Of a stretch of 40,256 nt of DNA, positions 24,495 to 33,054 are shown in pieces. The stretch lies in assembly GCA_012837885.1 (NCBI GenBank), contig DUQI01000049.1, forward strand, positions 1 to 40,256, read 5' to 3'. Within the stretch, counting starts at the first letter, position 1. Each line of letters begins with the position of its first letter. The notes beneath the pieces are model-generated. The model made no database searches. It was not told where the DNA came from and worked only from the letters and a program-made list of their open reading frames with translations. The position numbers and the translations under genes are program-made. The stretch is from Fastidiosipila sp. Lineage in GTDB: Bacteria > Bacillota > Clostridia > Saccharofermentanales > DTU023.

Positions 24495-25358
24495 ATGAGT
24501 AAAAGATCACCGGGACTTCGACGCATGCAAAGACGTAAAACATACACCAAGGTGTTTGCCGTCTTTATCATCTTGCTCTTTTTGTTCATCTCCGTCTTCC
24601 CCTTCGTCTGGGTCTTAACAACCTCATTCAAACCGTCGAGTGAAATTTTCGGCTCCCGCACAGCCTTTAACATGATCGCCGAGAACCCGACGACCGAGCA
24701 TTACCAATACGTCCTCGGCAAGGGACTGCCAAAAGCCATTTTCAACAGCTTCATCGTCTCGATCGTCACCACGCTCTACGTGATCTTTGTGGCGACGCTC
24801 TCGGCCTACCTGATCTCGCGCTTCCGCTTCAAAGGCAAGCGCATGCTTCTGGGGCTCGTACTGGCCGTCTCGATGTTCCCCCAGATGATTATCGTCGGTC
24901 CGATCTACAACATGTTCTACGGGCTTGGAATCCTGAACAGCTATTGGGTGTCGCTCGCTTACTCATCGATCACCTTGCCGACCGCCGTCTGGATCATGGT
25001 GGCACATTTCAAGAGCATCCCGATCTCTCTGGAGGAAGCCGCGAGAATCGACGGAGCCGGTATGATGCGCACCTTGTCGCACATCATATTCCCGCTCGCC
25101 GCGCCCGGTGTCTTCACGACCGCGATCATGACGTTTATCGCGAGCTGGAATGAATATCTCTTAACCTTTACCTTGAATACCGATAAAGAATTTCACACAG
25201 TGCCGGTAGCGATCACGTCGCTGCGCACGCAGTTCACGATCCTCTGGGGACAGATCGCTGCGGCGACCGTGATCGTGATCGTACCGACCTTGATCATCGT
25301 CCTTTTGTTCCAAAAACAGATCATCAGCGGCATCACGTCCGGCGCTGTAAAGGAGTAG
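24495..25358 (+). CDS. ABC transporter permease, MalG type
   Basis: Second membrane subunit of the importer, 287 residues with six transmembrane helices. Typical features are the N-terminal SVFPFVWVLTTSFKPSSEIFG, the EAA loop EEAARIDGAGMMRTLSHIIFPLAAPG and the C-terminal FLFQKQIISGITSGAVK-like end (LLFQKQIISG). GGAGGT directly follows the malF stop, 8 nt before this ATG. Its own stop is preceded by an AAGGAG site used by the GH65 fusion gene 4 bp later, so expression is tightly coupled. Confidence 0.94.
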   Translation: MSKRSPGLRRMQRRKTYTKVFAVFIILLFLFISVFPFVWVLTTSFKPSSEIFGSRTAFNMIAENPTTEHYQYVLGKGLPKAIFNSFIVSIVTTLYVIFVATLSAYLISRFRFKGKRMLLGLVLAVSMFPQMIIVGPIYNMFYGLGILNSYWVSLAYSSITLPTAVWIMVAHFKSIPISLEEAARIDGAGMMRTLSHIIFPLAAPGVFTTAIMTFIASWNEYLLTFTLNTDKEFHTVPVAITSLRTQFTILWGQIAAATVIVIVPTLIIVLLFQKQIISGITSGAVKE

Positions 25359-25361
25359 TCC

Positions 25362-28301
25362 GTGATCAGACCGTTAAGATCATCATCGTTGGATCCGAAC
25401 CTGTTGCCCGTAGAAGAGTCGCTCTTTCATCTGGCGAACGGCTACCTCGGCATCAGAGGATATTTCGGCGAATACGAAAAGCGGCAGTATGAGAAGCGAC
25501 CGAGTGTCAGAGGCACGTACATCAACGCCTTCTATGAGAACGTCGAGATGCGTTACCCGGAAGCACATATCGGCTTTCCGCTGCAGGGTGAACGCATGGT
25601 CGCCCTGCCTGATGCAAAGCGCCTCGACATCCAAATCGACGGCGAGCACGTCTCGCCACTCGGCGCGCGTGTGAAAAACTACACGCGCGAACTCGTACTG
25701 GCGAGCGGCAAAAGTCGTTACGCGTATGATTATGAGACAGCGGACGGCTCACACGTCTCGGTCGAGATTAAAGATCTTTTGTCTTTTACCAAAAAAGAAC
25801 TGTTCGTCCAGCAGGTCATACTGACGGCGAAGGACAGACCGCTCTCCATTCAGTTTTCGGCAGCTATCGACGGCAACAACGAGAATCAGACAGGCGGTGA
25901 TGATCCGCGTCTCGCTTCTGCCGCCGTCGACCTGCTCGAAGGTTTTCAGACAGACGAGAAAGAGAAAGCCCTCTATCTGACGGCGAAGACGCCCGTCTCC
26001 GGGCTCAGCCTGGCAATCGCGATGCGCTGGCAGGTTGACCACTCGGCAGCCGCTACGGTGCAGGAAAAGAAGCCGCAGAAACATGAGAAAGAGATCGCAC
26101 AGCCGTTCACGGTCGAGCTGCCAGCAGGCGAGTCGATCCGCTTCACCCGCTTCGTCGCGTACACCGACAGTCGACGTGAAGCCGATCCCTTGGAGCATGC
26201 GCTTCACCTCACGGCCGAAGCGCTGGAGCAAGGCTGGGAGACGATCGCACGTGAACAAGAAGCGTTCGTGCAGGCTTTCTGGTTGCAGCACCGGGTCGAA
26301 GTGAAAGGCAATGAGGACGCCTCGGCAGCCCTCGATTTCGCCGTCTACAATCTGTTGCAAGGCGCCTCCGGCGACGGCATCTCCCTGATCGCCGCCAAGG
26401 GCTTGTCGGGAGAAGGGTACGAAGGCCATTATTTCTGGGACTTCGAAATCTATCTCTTCCCCTTTTATCTCTGGACCTGGCCGGAACGCGCCAAAAAGCT
26501 TTTGGACTACCGGGCGCATACGCTCGGTCGCGCGAAGAACAACGCGCATGTGCTCGGCTACGAAAAAGGTGCCCAGTACGCCTGGCGCACGATCACAGGA
26601 CCTGAGTGCTCCGGCTACTTTCCGTCAGGCTCGGCTCAGGTACACATCAATGCCGATATCGCGCATGCCTTCTACCAGTATTATCTGGTGACGGGCGATC
26701 TCGACTATATGGCGGAAAAAGGCGTCGATGTCCTGATCGAGACAGCCAGAACGTGGCTCGAACTCGGTTCATTCAAGGACGGCAAGTTTCAGCTGTTCGG
26801 CGTCACCGGTCCCGACGAATACACCTGCCTGATCGACAACAACTACTTCACGAACCGTTCGGCCAAGGAAAACCTGCTGGCCGCCCTCGACGTCGTCAAG
26901 GCACTCAAATTAGCCGGCAAAACGGACGCGCTGACGCGCACCGGCCTGACCGATGAAGAGTTATTCGCTTTCACGGACGCCGCTTACGACATGTATCTAC
27001 CGCACGCCGAAACCCTTGGCATCGATGCCCAGGACGACGGTTTTCTGGCCCGTCCGGTGTGGGATTTTGAAAATACGCCGGAAGACCATTACCCGCTCTT
27101 ACTCTATTATCATCCGTCGAAACTGTATCGCTATCAGGTGTTGAAACAACCGGATACATCGCTCGCTCATTTCCTCTACGAGCCTGACCTGAAAGATCCG
27201 GTCGTCACCAGATCGCGCCATTACTATGAAGCGATCACGACGCACGACTCGTCCCTGTCGCCCTGCATCTACGGCGCCATGGCGGCGAGAACCGGTGAGA
27301 TGGAAAAAGCCAAGCGGTATTTTCGCATGACGAGCCATATCGACCTGAAAAACCTGCAGGGTAACACGGCCGACGGGCTTCATCTCGGCAACATCGGCGG
27401 CACCTGGCTGTTCGTCATACGCGGCTATGCCGGCCTGACTCTCAACCAGGGAAAACTCTCACTCGATCCAAAGCTGCCGACCGGTTGGGAAGGTTATCGT
27501 TTTTCCGTGACGTATCGGGGCGCGCGTCTCGAAGTCGACGTAAAAAAGACAAAAACGCTTTTGACCTGGCACGGTGATCTGCCGCTCGAGATCGAGTATC
27601 GAGGACGAGAGATCCGGCTGCAACCGAAAGAGAAGACCGACGTCTACCACCATCTCGGGATCATCTTCGATCTCGACGGCGTGCTCGTACACACCGACCA
27701 CTATCACTATCAGGCGTGGAAAGAGATGGCGGACAGTCAGGGCATCTACTTTGACAAACAGATCAACCAACGGCTGAGAGGCGTCTCGCGTATGGATAGC
27801 CTCGACATCATATTGGAGCAGGCCAATCGTCCGTTTAGCAACAAAGAGCGGGTCGGGCTTGCAACAAAAAAGAATGTCCGGTATCGGGAGCTCCTCGCCA
27901 CCTTGAGCAAAAAAGATCTGGCCAAAGATCACCGCGCACGCCTGAAGAAACTGAAAGACCTGGGGTATAAGCTGGCGATCGGTTCATCGAGCAAAAACGC
28001 GTCCTTCATCGTCGACCGGCTCGGCCTGACCGACCTGATCGACCATATCGCCGACGGCAACGAGATCTCACGCTCCAAACCGGATCCGGAAGTGTTCCTG
28101 CTGGCGGCAAAGAAAATGGATCTGCCGCCCGAAGCCTGCGTCGTGATTGAAGACGCGGCGGCCGGACTCGAAGCAGCCGTCGCCGGACGCTTCACCGCTG
28201 CCGGATTCGGTGCTGCGGCCAAAGATGAACTGGCTGAACTCTCATTTGACAACCTTGACCAGCTGTTTGACTGGTTTTTAGACGAAGCTAAAGGAGATTG
28301 A
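25362..28301 (+). CDS. GH65 disaccharide phosphorylase fused to beta-phosphoglucomutase
   Basis: A bifunctional cytoplasmic enzyme of 979 residues. Residues 1 to about 755 are a complete GH65 phosphorylase: GHYFWDFEIY, GVTGPDEYT with catalytic acid Glu486, KQPDTS, and the phosphate-binding HDSSLSPC. From about 765 a HAD-type beta-phosphoglucomutase begins: DLDGVLVHTD with nucleophile Asp770 and acid/base Asp772, then GSSSKNA, SRSKPDPEVF and VVIEDAAAGLEAA. The first half should release glucose and beta-glucose-1-phosphate, which the second half isomerises to glucose-6-phosphate. Operon context favours maltose as substrate, but FWDFE (often FWDTE) and LGNIGGTW differ from textbook maltose phosphorylases, so nigerose, kojibiose or trehalose are possible. 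Start is GTG. Confidence 0.92.
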   Translation: MIRPLRSSSLDPNLLPVEESLFHLANGYLGIRGYFGEYEKRQYEKRPSVRGTYINAFYENVEMRYPEAHIGFPLQGERMVALPDAKRLDIQIDGEHVSPLGARVKNYTRELVLASGKSRYAYDYETADGSHVSVEIKDLLSFTKKELFVQQVILTAKDRPLSIQFSAAIDGNNENQTGGDDPRLASAAVDLLEGFQTDEKEKALYLTAKTPVSGLSLAIAMRWQVDHSAAATVQEKKPQKHEKEIAQPFTVELPAGESIRFTRFVAYTDSRREADPLEHALHLTAEALEQGWETIAREQEAFVQAFWLQHRVEVKGNEDASAALDFAVYNLLQGASGDGISLIAAKGLSGEGYEGHYFWDFEIYLFPFYLWTWPERAKKLLDYRAHTLGRAKNNAHVLGYEKGAQYAWRTITGPECSGYFPSGSAQVHINADIAHAFYQYYLVTGDLDYMAEKGVDVLIETARTWLELGSFKDGKFQLFGVTGPDEYTCLIDNNYFTNRSAKENLLAALDVVKALKLAGKTDALTRTGLTDEELFAFTDAAYDMYLPHAETLGIDAQDDGFLARPVWDFENTPEDHYPLLLYYHPSKLYRYQVLKQPDTSLAHFLYEPDLKDPVVTRSRHYYEAITTHDSSLSPCIYGAMAARTGEMEKAKRYFRMTSHIDLKNLQGNTADGLHLGNIGGTWLFVIRGYAGLTLNQGKLSLDPKLPTGWEGYRFSVTYRGARLEVDVKKTKTLLTWHGDLPLEIEYRGREIRLQPKEKTDVYHHLGIIFDLDGVLVHTDHYHYQAWKEMADSQGIYFDKQINQRLRGVSRMDSLDIILEQANRPFSNKERVGLATKKNVRYRELLATLSKKDLAKDHRARLKKLKDLGYKLAIGSSSKNASFIVDRLGLTDLIDHIADGNEISRSKPDPEVFLLAAKKMDLPPEACVVIEDAAAGLEAAVAGRFTAAGFGAAAKDELAELSFDNLDQLFDWFLDEAKGD

Positions 28302-28303
28302 CC

Positions 28304-29401
<1,098 letters not shown>

Positions 29402-29436
29402 AACGACTTTTAGCTACCTGCTCCTTTCTTCGTGGA

Positions 29437-29467
29437 ACCGGCCCGATCAGCCATTGATCGGGCCGGT
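29437..29467. repeat. Perfect 13-bp hairpin after the ATPase gene
   Basis: ACCGGCCCGATCA (29437-29449) and TGATCGGGCCGGT (29455-29467) form an uninterrupted stem with a 5-nt loop, 35 bp after the stop. No T-run follows on either strand, so it is not a classical intrinsic terminator. It may block 3' exonucleases or mark the operon end. Confidence 0.7.
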
Positions 29468-29853
29468 GAAGGAAGATCCAGCTCGAAACGACTCACATTA
29501 TGCTCACATCACGCATAAAGAATCACTGTTACTTCTTCACTTTGCGGCCAGATGCCGTTTACTGTGCCGACCGCCACCTTAAATATGAAGAAAATATTCT
29601 TATTATTGCCTTATTTGATAAAAACCATTGTTTAATCAGGAACGATTATTTTCGAAAACTGGGCGACCAAGTCGTTTCGCCCGTATCAAGGCGAAGTCGA
29701 CATCGATTAAATAACGCGCAGCATATTAACAAACTGTGGCCGCATGTTTATACGCAATCCCCTCACCTACAATGGAAGTTACATAAACGAAATCGGTCTA
29801 ATAGTCGCAAACCGGCCGGATGAATAGTCCGGGGAACCTCATGGGAGGGTAAC
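29468..29853. other. Gene-poor, partly AT-rich interval
   Basis: I see no credible gene. The stretch around 29580-29650 is visibly more AT-rich than its neighbours. A possible -10 TACAAT lies at 29768-29773 without a clear -35. A small CCGGA/TCCGG hairpin (29816-29832) precedes the GGGAGGG ribosome site of the next gene. Confidence 0.5.
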
Positions 29854-30114
29854 ATGGAACATGACAGAAATCCTAGACACGATCAGGATAAAAGCTGGTT
29901 TGAACAAGCGAAGGATTGGATGAAAGAGCAGTGGGACTGGCTGACGGATGACGATTATCGTCGGGTCGAGGAGAGACCGGATGAACTCGAAGTCGTTTTG
30001 CGAGACCATTACGGTGATGAACGTTGGGAAGATGAATACAAGCGGTTTAATCAGCAATATCCCGACTTACATCCGGATCTGAGACAAGAAGACAAAGACC
30101 GCACGTTGTTTTAA
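29854..30114 (+). CDS. CsbD-like small hydrophilic protein
   Basis: An 86-residue, highly charged soluble protein. Its centre, KDWMKEQWDWLTDDDYRRV, followed by DELEVVLRDHYG, follows the CsbD pattern (W-x-KxK-E-QWG-LTDDD, then DxLxGxxQxxYG). The usual glycines of the family are largely replaced by charged or aromatic residues. CsbD proteins are stress-induced in other bacteria, but their molecular role is unclear. Translation starts at ATG 29854 after a GGGAGGG site. It is a single-gene unit ended by the terminator at 30157. Confidence 0.65.
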   Translation: MEHDRNPRHDQDKSWFEQAKDWMKEQWDWLTDDDYRRVEERPDELEVVLRDHYGDERWEDEYKRFNQQYPDLHPDLRQEDKDRTLF

Positions 30115-30156
30115 GCGATCGATCGGTCGCTAAAGGCTACGGTGATTAACTGTCAG

Positions 30157-30195
30157 TCCCCCTGCACCCCTGGTGCAGCGGGGATTCTTTTATTC
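30157..30195 (+). terminator. Terminator of the CsbD-like gene
   Basis: TGCACC (30163-30168) pairs with GGTGCA (30172-30177), and CCCC pairs with GGGG outside it with a two-base bulge. ATTCTTTTATT follows. It sits between convergent genes. Confidence 0.75.
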
Positions 30196-30204
30196 ATGAT
30201 GCTT

Positions 30205-30498
30205 TCAGAGAATGTCTATGTCGGCGCCGAGTAGTTCTCCCTCGCCTTCGAGCAAACCGTCGACGACACCGCGTAGCGTGTCCGCCATATCTTTTGCCGT
30301 TCCCTGGTCGACCGCGACATACGCGACGGTCAGACCGATCCGTTGCCACTTATCGAGATGCTCGGTCTCCGCGATCGACAGATTATAGGCCGCCTTCAGC
30401 TTATCGACGAGGCGCCGCTTCACCTTTCTTTTATCTTTCAGCGACTGCGCATCGAACAGGCGGATGTCGAGCTCAAGTACGAGAATTCGATGTTTCAC
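30205..30498 (-). CDS. DUF503 family protein (YlxP-like)
   Basis: A 97-residue cytoplasmic protein with the DUF503 pattern: an N-terminal beta strand with LELDIRLFDAQSLKDKRKVKR, the AAYNLSIAE segment, and the closing EGELLGADID. In B. subtilis the relative YlxP lies in the nusA-infB-rbfA operon, with a suspected ribosome link that is not proven. Here it is instead coupled to a VOC gene, overlapping by 4 bp (ATGA). Confidence 0.9.
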   Translation of the reverse strand: MKHRILVLELDIRLFDAQSLKDKRKVKRRLVDKLKAAYNLSIAETEHLDKWQRIGLTVAYVAVDQGTAKDMADTLRGVVDGLLEGEGELLGADIDIL

Positions 30499-30857
30499 AG
30501 ACGATTCTCAAACAGTTGAACGTTCATTCCGTCGGGGTCTTTGACGAAGATAAAGGCGTGACCGTCACCGACAAAAGGACCGCCAGATAAATCAATGCCT
30601 TTTTCTTCCAACGTCTTTTGCATGGCATCCAGAGATTCGACTTCAAAACCGATCGAGACGCTGTCCGCGAACGCCTGAGGCACTTCCGTATAGATCAGCT
30701 CGAGCTCCGTTTCGCCTTGTCTTTCATAACCGAGAAATGCCAATTCCAATGCTCCGACAGCGTAACGCCGTTTCACCTGAAGACCGAGCAGGTCACCGTA
30801 AAAAGCGATCGAGCGATCGAGATTCGTTACAGGTATCGTTGTCCACAAAAAGCGCAT
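30495..30857 (-). CDS. VOC-superfamily (glyoxalase-like) protein
   Basis: A 120-residue single-module VOC protein built of two beta-alpha-beta-beta-beta repeats. It shows the typical TTIPVTNLDRSIAFYGDLLGL start and an ending of FVKDPDGMNVQLFE. Candidate metal ligands are the conserved Glu near the end (QLFE) and Glu in ELELIY. Members include glyoxalase I and dioxygenases, and the specific reaction here is unknown. ATG 30857 is 7 nt from AAGGAG; the ATG at 30863 is only 1 nt away. Confidence 0.85.
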   Translation of the reverse strand: MRFLWTTIPVTNLDRSIAFYGDLLGLQVKRRYAVGALELAFLGYERQGETELELIYTEVPQAFADSVSIGFEVESLDAMQKTLEEKGIDLSGGPFVGDGHAFIFVKDPDGMNVQLFENRL

Positions 30858-30879
30858 GAGCATACTCCTTTACCCGTAC

Positions 30880-30906
30880 AGTATACAGAACCGAGTTGGG
30901 CATCAA
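30880..30906 (-). promoter_or_regulatory. Predicted promoter of the VOC-DUF503 pair
   Basis: Minus strand: -10 TATACT (plus 30880-30885) and -35 TTGATG (30901-30906) with a short 15-bp spacer. The -35 overlaps the stop codon of the upstream membrane-protein gene. Confidence 0.5.
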
Positions 30907-31346
30907 TAAAGAAAATTGACCACGTTCGACCACGTGTGCCCAATCAGGAAAAAGAGAGAGGCTGAGGCCGCCCAGCCGTTTTGCAGGTAGAGTGAGACAA
31001 AGAAATAGTAGAGCGGCACCGGCACCGTCAGCCCGAATACGATCAGCAGACCGCTCGCTTTTCCTGCCAGATAAAAACCCCAGCTAACATAGTAAGAGAG
31101 AAGTAAAAGGCCGGCAAACCACAGAAAGACGGGATTCGACGGCTTATCCTTTGTTTTCGGCACGAGTAATAAGAGAAGCGCGACAGTCAAGATGCCGCCG
31201 CCGGCTTCCAGTATCTTTAGAAGCGGGGTCGCCGGTTCATTGCCTCGCAGCGGATCGTTTGCCGGCGGCCAGATCATCCAGAAGAGATACGGCAATTCCT
31301 GCAAACCAAAGGCCACCAAGCCACGCCACGAAAAGGCAAACTTCAT
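30903..31346 (-). CDS. Small integral membrane protein, family not recognised
   Basis: From ATG 31346 the product has 147 residues with four or five hydrophobic helices (around GLVAFGLQELPYLFWMIW, GGGILTVALLLLLV, FLWFAGLLLLSYYV, LLIVFGLTVPVPLYYFF and SLFFLIGHTWSNVV). I do not recognise a family. The frame is open to 31457, but a plausible promoter lies at 31390-31417, making starts above about 31380 unlikely. No good ribosome site precedes any candidate start. It is divergent from the hydrolase gene. Confidence 0.65.
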   Translation of the reverse strand: MKFAFSWRGLVAFGLQELPYLFWMIWPPANDPLRGNEPATPLLKILEAGGGILTVALLLLLVPKTKDKPSNPVFLWFAGLLLLSYYVSWGFYLAGKASGLLIVFGLTVPVPLYYFFVSLYLQNGWAASASLFFLIGHTWSNVVNFLY

Positions 31347-31354
31347 GAAAAAAT

Positions 31355-31374
31355 TTACATGCCTCATCATGTAA
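31355..31374. repeat. Inverted repeat in the divergent intergenic region
   Basis: TTACATG (31355-31361) and CATGTAA (31368-31374) are perfect 7-bp arms with a 6-nt spacer, a geometry typical of a dimeric repressor site. It lies between the membrane-protein start and the shared -10 element. Confidence 0.5.
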
Positions 31375-31389
31375 GCGTAAACGAGATTT

Positions 31390-31417
31390 GTTATAACTTT
31401 ATTATGGACAGCATCAA
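31390..31417. promoter_or_regulatory. Palindromic -10 element shared by divergent genes
   Basis: GTTATAAC (31390-31397) reads TATAAC on both strands. On the minus strand it has a -35 TTGATG (plus 31412-31417) at 16 bp. On the plus strand it ends 6 bp before the hydrolase ATG, which would give a leaderless transcript. Confidence 0.5.
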
Positions 31418-32426
31418 GACCCTGCGACACACGATCCATACCGAGATAGAGATCCATCCTGAGTTGAAAGCATCGGCCCGTCGCTACGCCTTATTTTTGC
31501 CGACACTCAAATCACGCGGTTTGCGCATGGTAGCCCGCTACCTCGACAAAAGACTGCTCGGTAAGTGGCGCGGACAAAAGACGACATTTGAAGAGATATT
31601 TATCAGGCGGCAAGACGGTACCAGGCTACGTCTCTGCCTGATTCGATCCAAGAAGGAGACGAAACCGAACGCGACCGGTCTTCTCTGGTTACACGGCGGC
31701 GGTTACGCCTTCGGTCGTCCGGAGCAAAGCGTCAGCTATCTCGAACGGTTTGTCGCCGACGGCCATACGATCGCGGTTGCGCCTGACTACACGTTATCGA
31801 TCGACAAACCGTATCCGGCCGCCCTCGACGACGCGTACCTGGCATTAAGCTGGTTAAAAGAAAACGCAACGACACTCGGTGTCCGTCCAGACCAGTTGTT
31901 TGTCGGTGGCGAGAGCGCAGGCGGCGGCCTCGCCGCGGCGTTGTGTCTTCTCGCCCGCGACAGAGGCGATATCTCGATCGCTTTCCAGATGCTTTTTTAT
32001 CCGATGCTCGATGACCGCCACACCGGAAAAGCGCCCGACAACAAGGCGCCGGGCTGGAGTAAGAAAACGCCACAGTATGCCTGGCAACTGTATCTCGCCG
32101 GCAAAGATGGACTGCCGGGAATTTCCGCTTATGCCGCGCCGGCCCGGGCAAAAGATCTGGAAGATCTTCCGCCGACCGGCGCTTTCAACGGCAACCTCGA
32201 CATGTTCTACAACGAGACGATCGACTATCTGGCGAGACTGCAGCAAGCGAATGTACCGGTGCACTTCAAGACATTCGAAGGCGGTTATCACGGTTTCGAC
32301 GTGCTCCAGCCGCACACCTCGATCGCCAAAGAAGCCGCTCGTTATCTCGATGACCTTTATGCCTATGCGAGGGCGTGTTACTACAAAGCCCAACCGACAT
32401 TGATGAGAGAGCAAAAGGATGCTTGA
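31404..32426 (+). CDS. Alpha/beta hydrolase, hormone-sensitive-lipase-like esterase
   Basis: A cytoplasmic carboxylesterase or lipase candidate of 340 residues. It carries the oxyanion motif HGGG (97-100), the nucleophile elbow GESAGGG (Ser171), an acid in NLDMFYNET and the catalytic His in GGYHGFD, the full HSL-family triad. The ATG at 31404 has no ribosome binding site and lies 7 nt from a TATAAC, suggesting a leaderless mRNA; an upstream ATG at 31359 also lacks one. The GNAT gene starts inside its last codons (8-bp overlap). Confidence 0.88.
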   Translation: MDSIKTLRHTIHTEIEIHPELKASARRYALFLPTLKSRGLRMVARYLDKRLLGKWRGQKTTFEEIFIRRQDGTRLRLCLIRSKKETKPNATGLLWLHGGGYAFGRPEQSVSYLERFVADGHTIAVAPDYTLSIDKPYPAALDDAYLALSWLKENATTLGVRPDQLFVGGESAGGGLAAALCLLARDRGDISIAFQMLFYPMLDDRHTGKAPDNKAPGWSKKTPQYAWQLYLAGKDGLPGISAYAAPARAKDLEDLPPTGAFNGNLDMFYNETIDYLARLQQANVPVHFKTFEGGYHGFDVLQPHTSIAKEAARYLDDLYAYARACYYKAQPTLMREQKDA

Positions 32427-33039
32427 CCGGATAAAGATTCTTGACGCCGCAGATGTCGGTGGCGACATCAACAAGCAGATGAGCAGCCTTTTTGTGGAAG
32501 CGTTCGACGCCTTACTGAAACCGTTTGGCCAAACAGAAGAGACATTGATAAAGGCATTCACGCCACTTTTTAATCCGGCCTGTTTCAGCGTCGTCTTGGA
32601 TGACAAGACGGTCGTCGCGATGGCCGCCTTAACAAAAGGCGACGAAAAACCGCTCGTACCAGATCGTAAGCACCTGGTAAAGGTGCTTGGCATGTTCAAA
32701 GGGCATATCCTCTATTTTGTCTTGAAGAAAGAGCTCAACACGTCAGCGTACCCGGTAAATCAGACACTTGGGACGGGCATCATCCAATATGTAGCGACCA
32801 GACATTCGTGTCGCGGCCAGCAACTGGCATCCGGTCTCATCCGTCACCTGATCGAATCGTCCGACTGTGACACGTTTATTCTCGAGGTTGCCGACAACAA
32901 TAAAGCGGCGATCACTGTCTATGAACGGCTCGGCTTTCAAACGATCGCAACGAAGCCGGTAAAACACACGAAGCATACCGGCATATCTCAATTCTTATAT
33001 ATGAAACTGGAGCGGGATGCATACACGTCACCCCGCTGA
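32419..33039 (+). CDS. GNAT-family acetyltransferase
   Basis: A 206-residue protein. The acetyl-CoA fold is visible in IIQYVATRHSCRGQQLASGLIRHLIE (motif A, with RGQQLA as the pyrophosphate loop), then ILEVADNNKAAITVYERLGFQ (motif B). The substrate is unknown. Translation is coupled to the hydrolase gene by an 8-bp overlap. It converges on the arsenite methyltransferase gene; with the extended ArsM frame the two stop codons are only 15 bp apart. Confidence 0.88.
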   Translation: MLDRIKILDAADVGGDINKQMSSLFVEAFDALLKPFGQTEETLIKAFTPLFNPACFSVVLDDKTVVAMAALTKGDEKPLVPDRKHLVKVLGMFKGHILYFVLKKELNTSAYPVNQTLGTGIIQYVATRHSCRGQQLASGLIRHLIESSDCDTFILEVADNNKAAITVYERLGFQTIATKPVKHTKHTGISQFLYMKLERDAYTSPR

Positions 33040-33054
33040 TCTTCTCAAAGAGGA

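Noticed and set aside
29500-29823. 107-residue plus-strand frame
   Set aside because: No ribosome site, no motif, mixed composition, and it runs through an AT-rich intergenic stretch.
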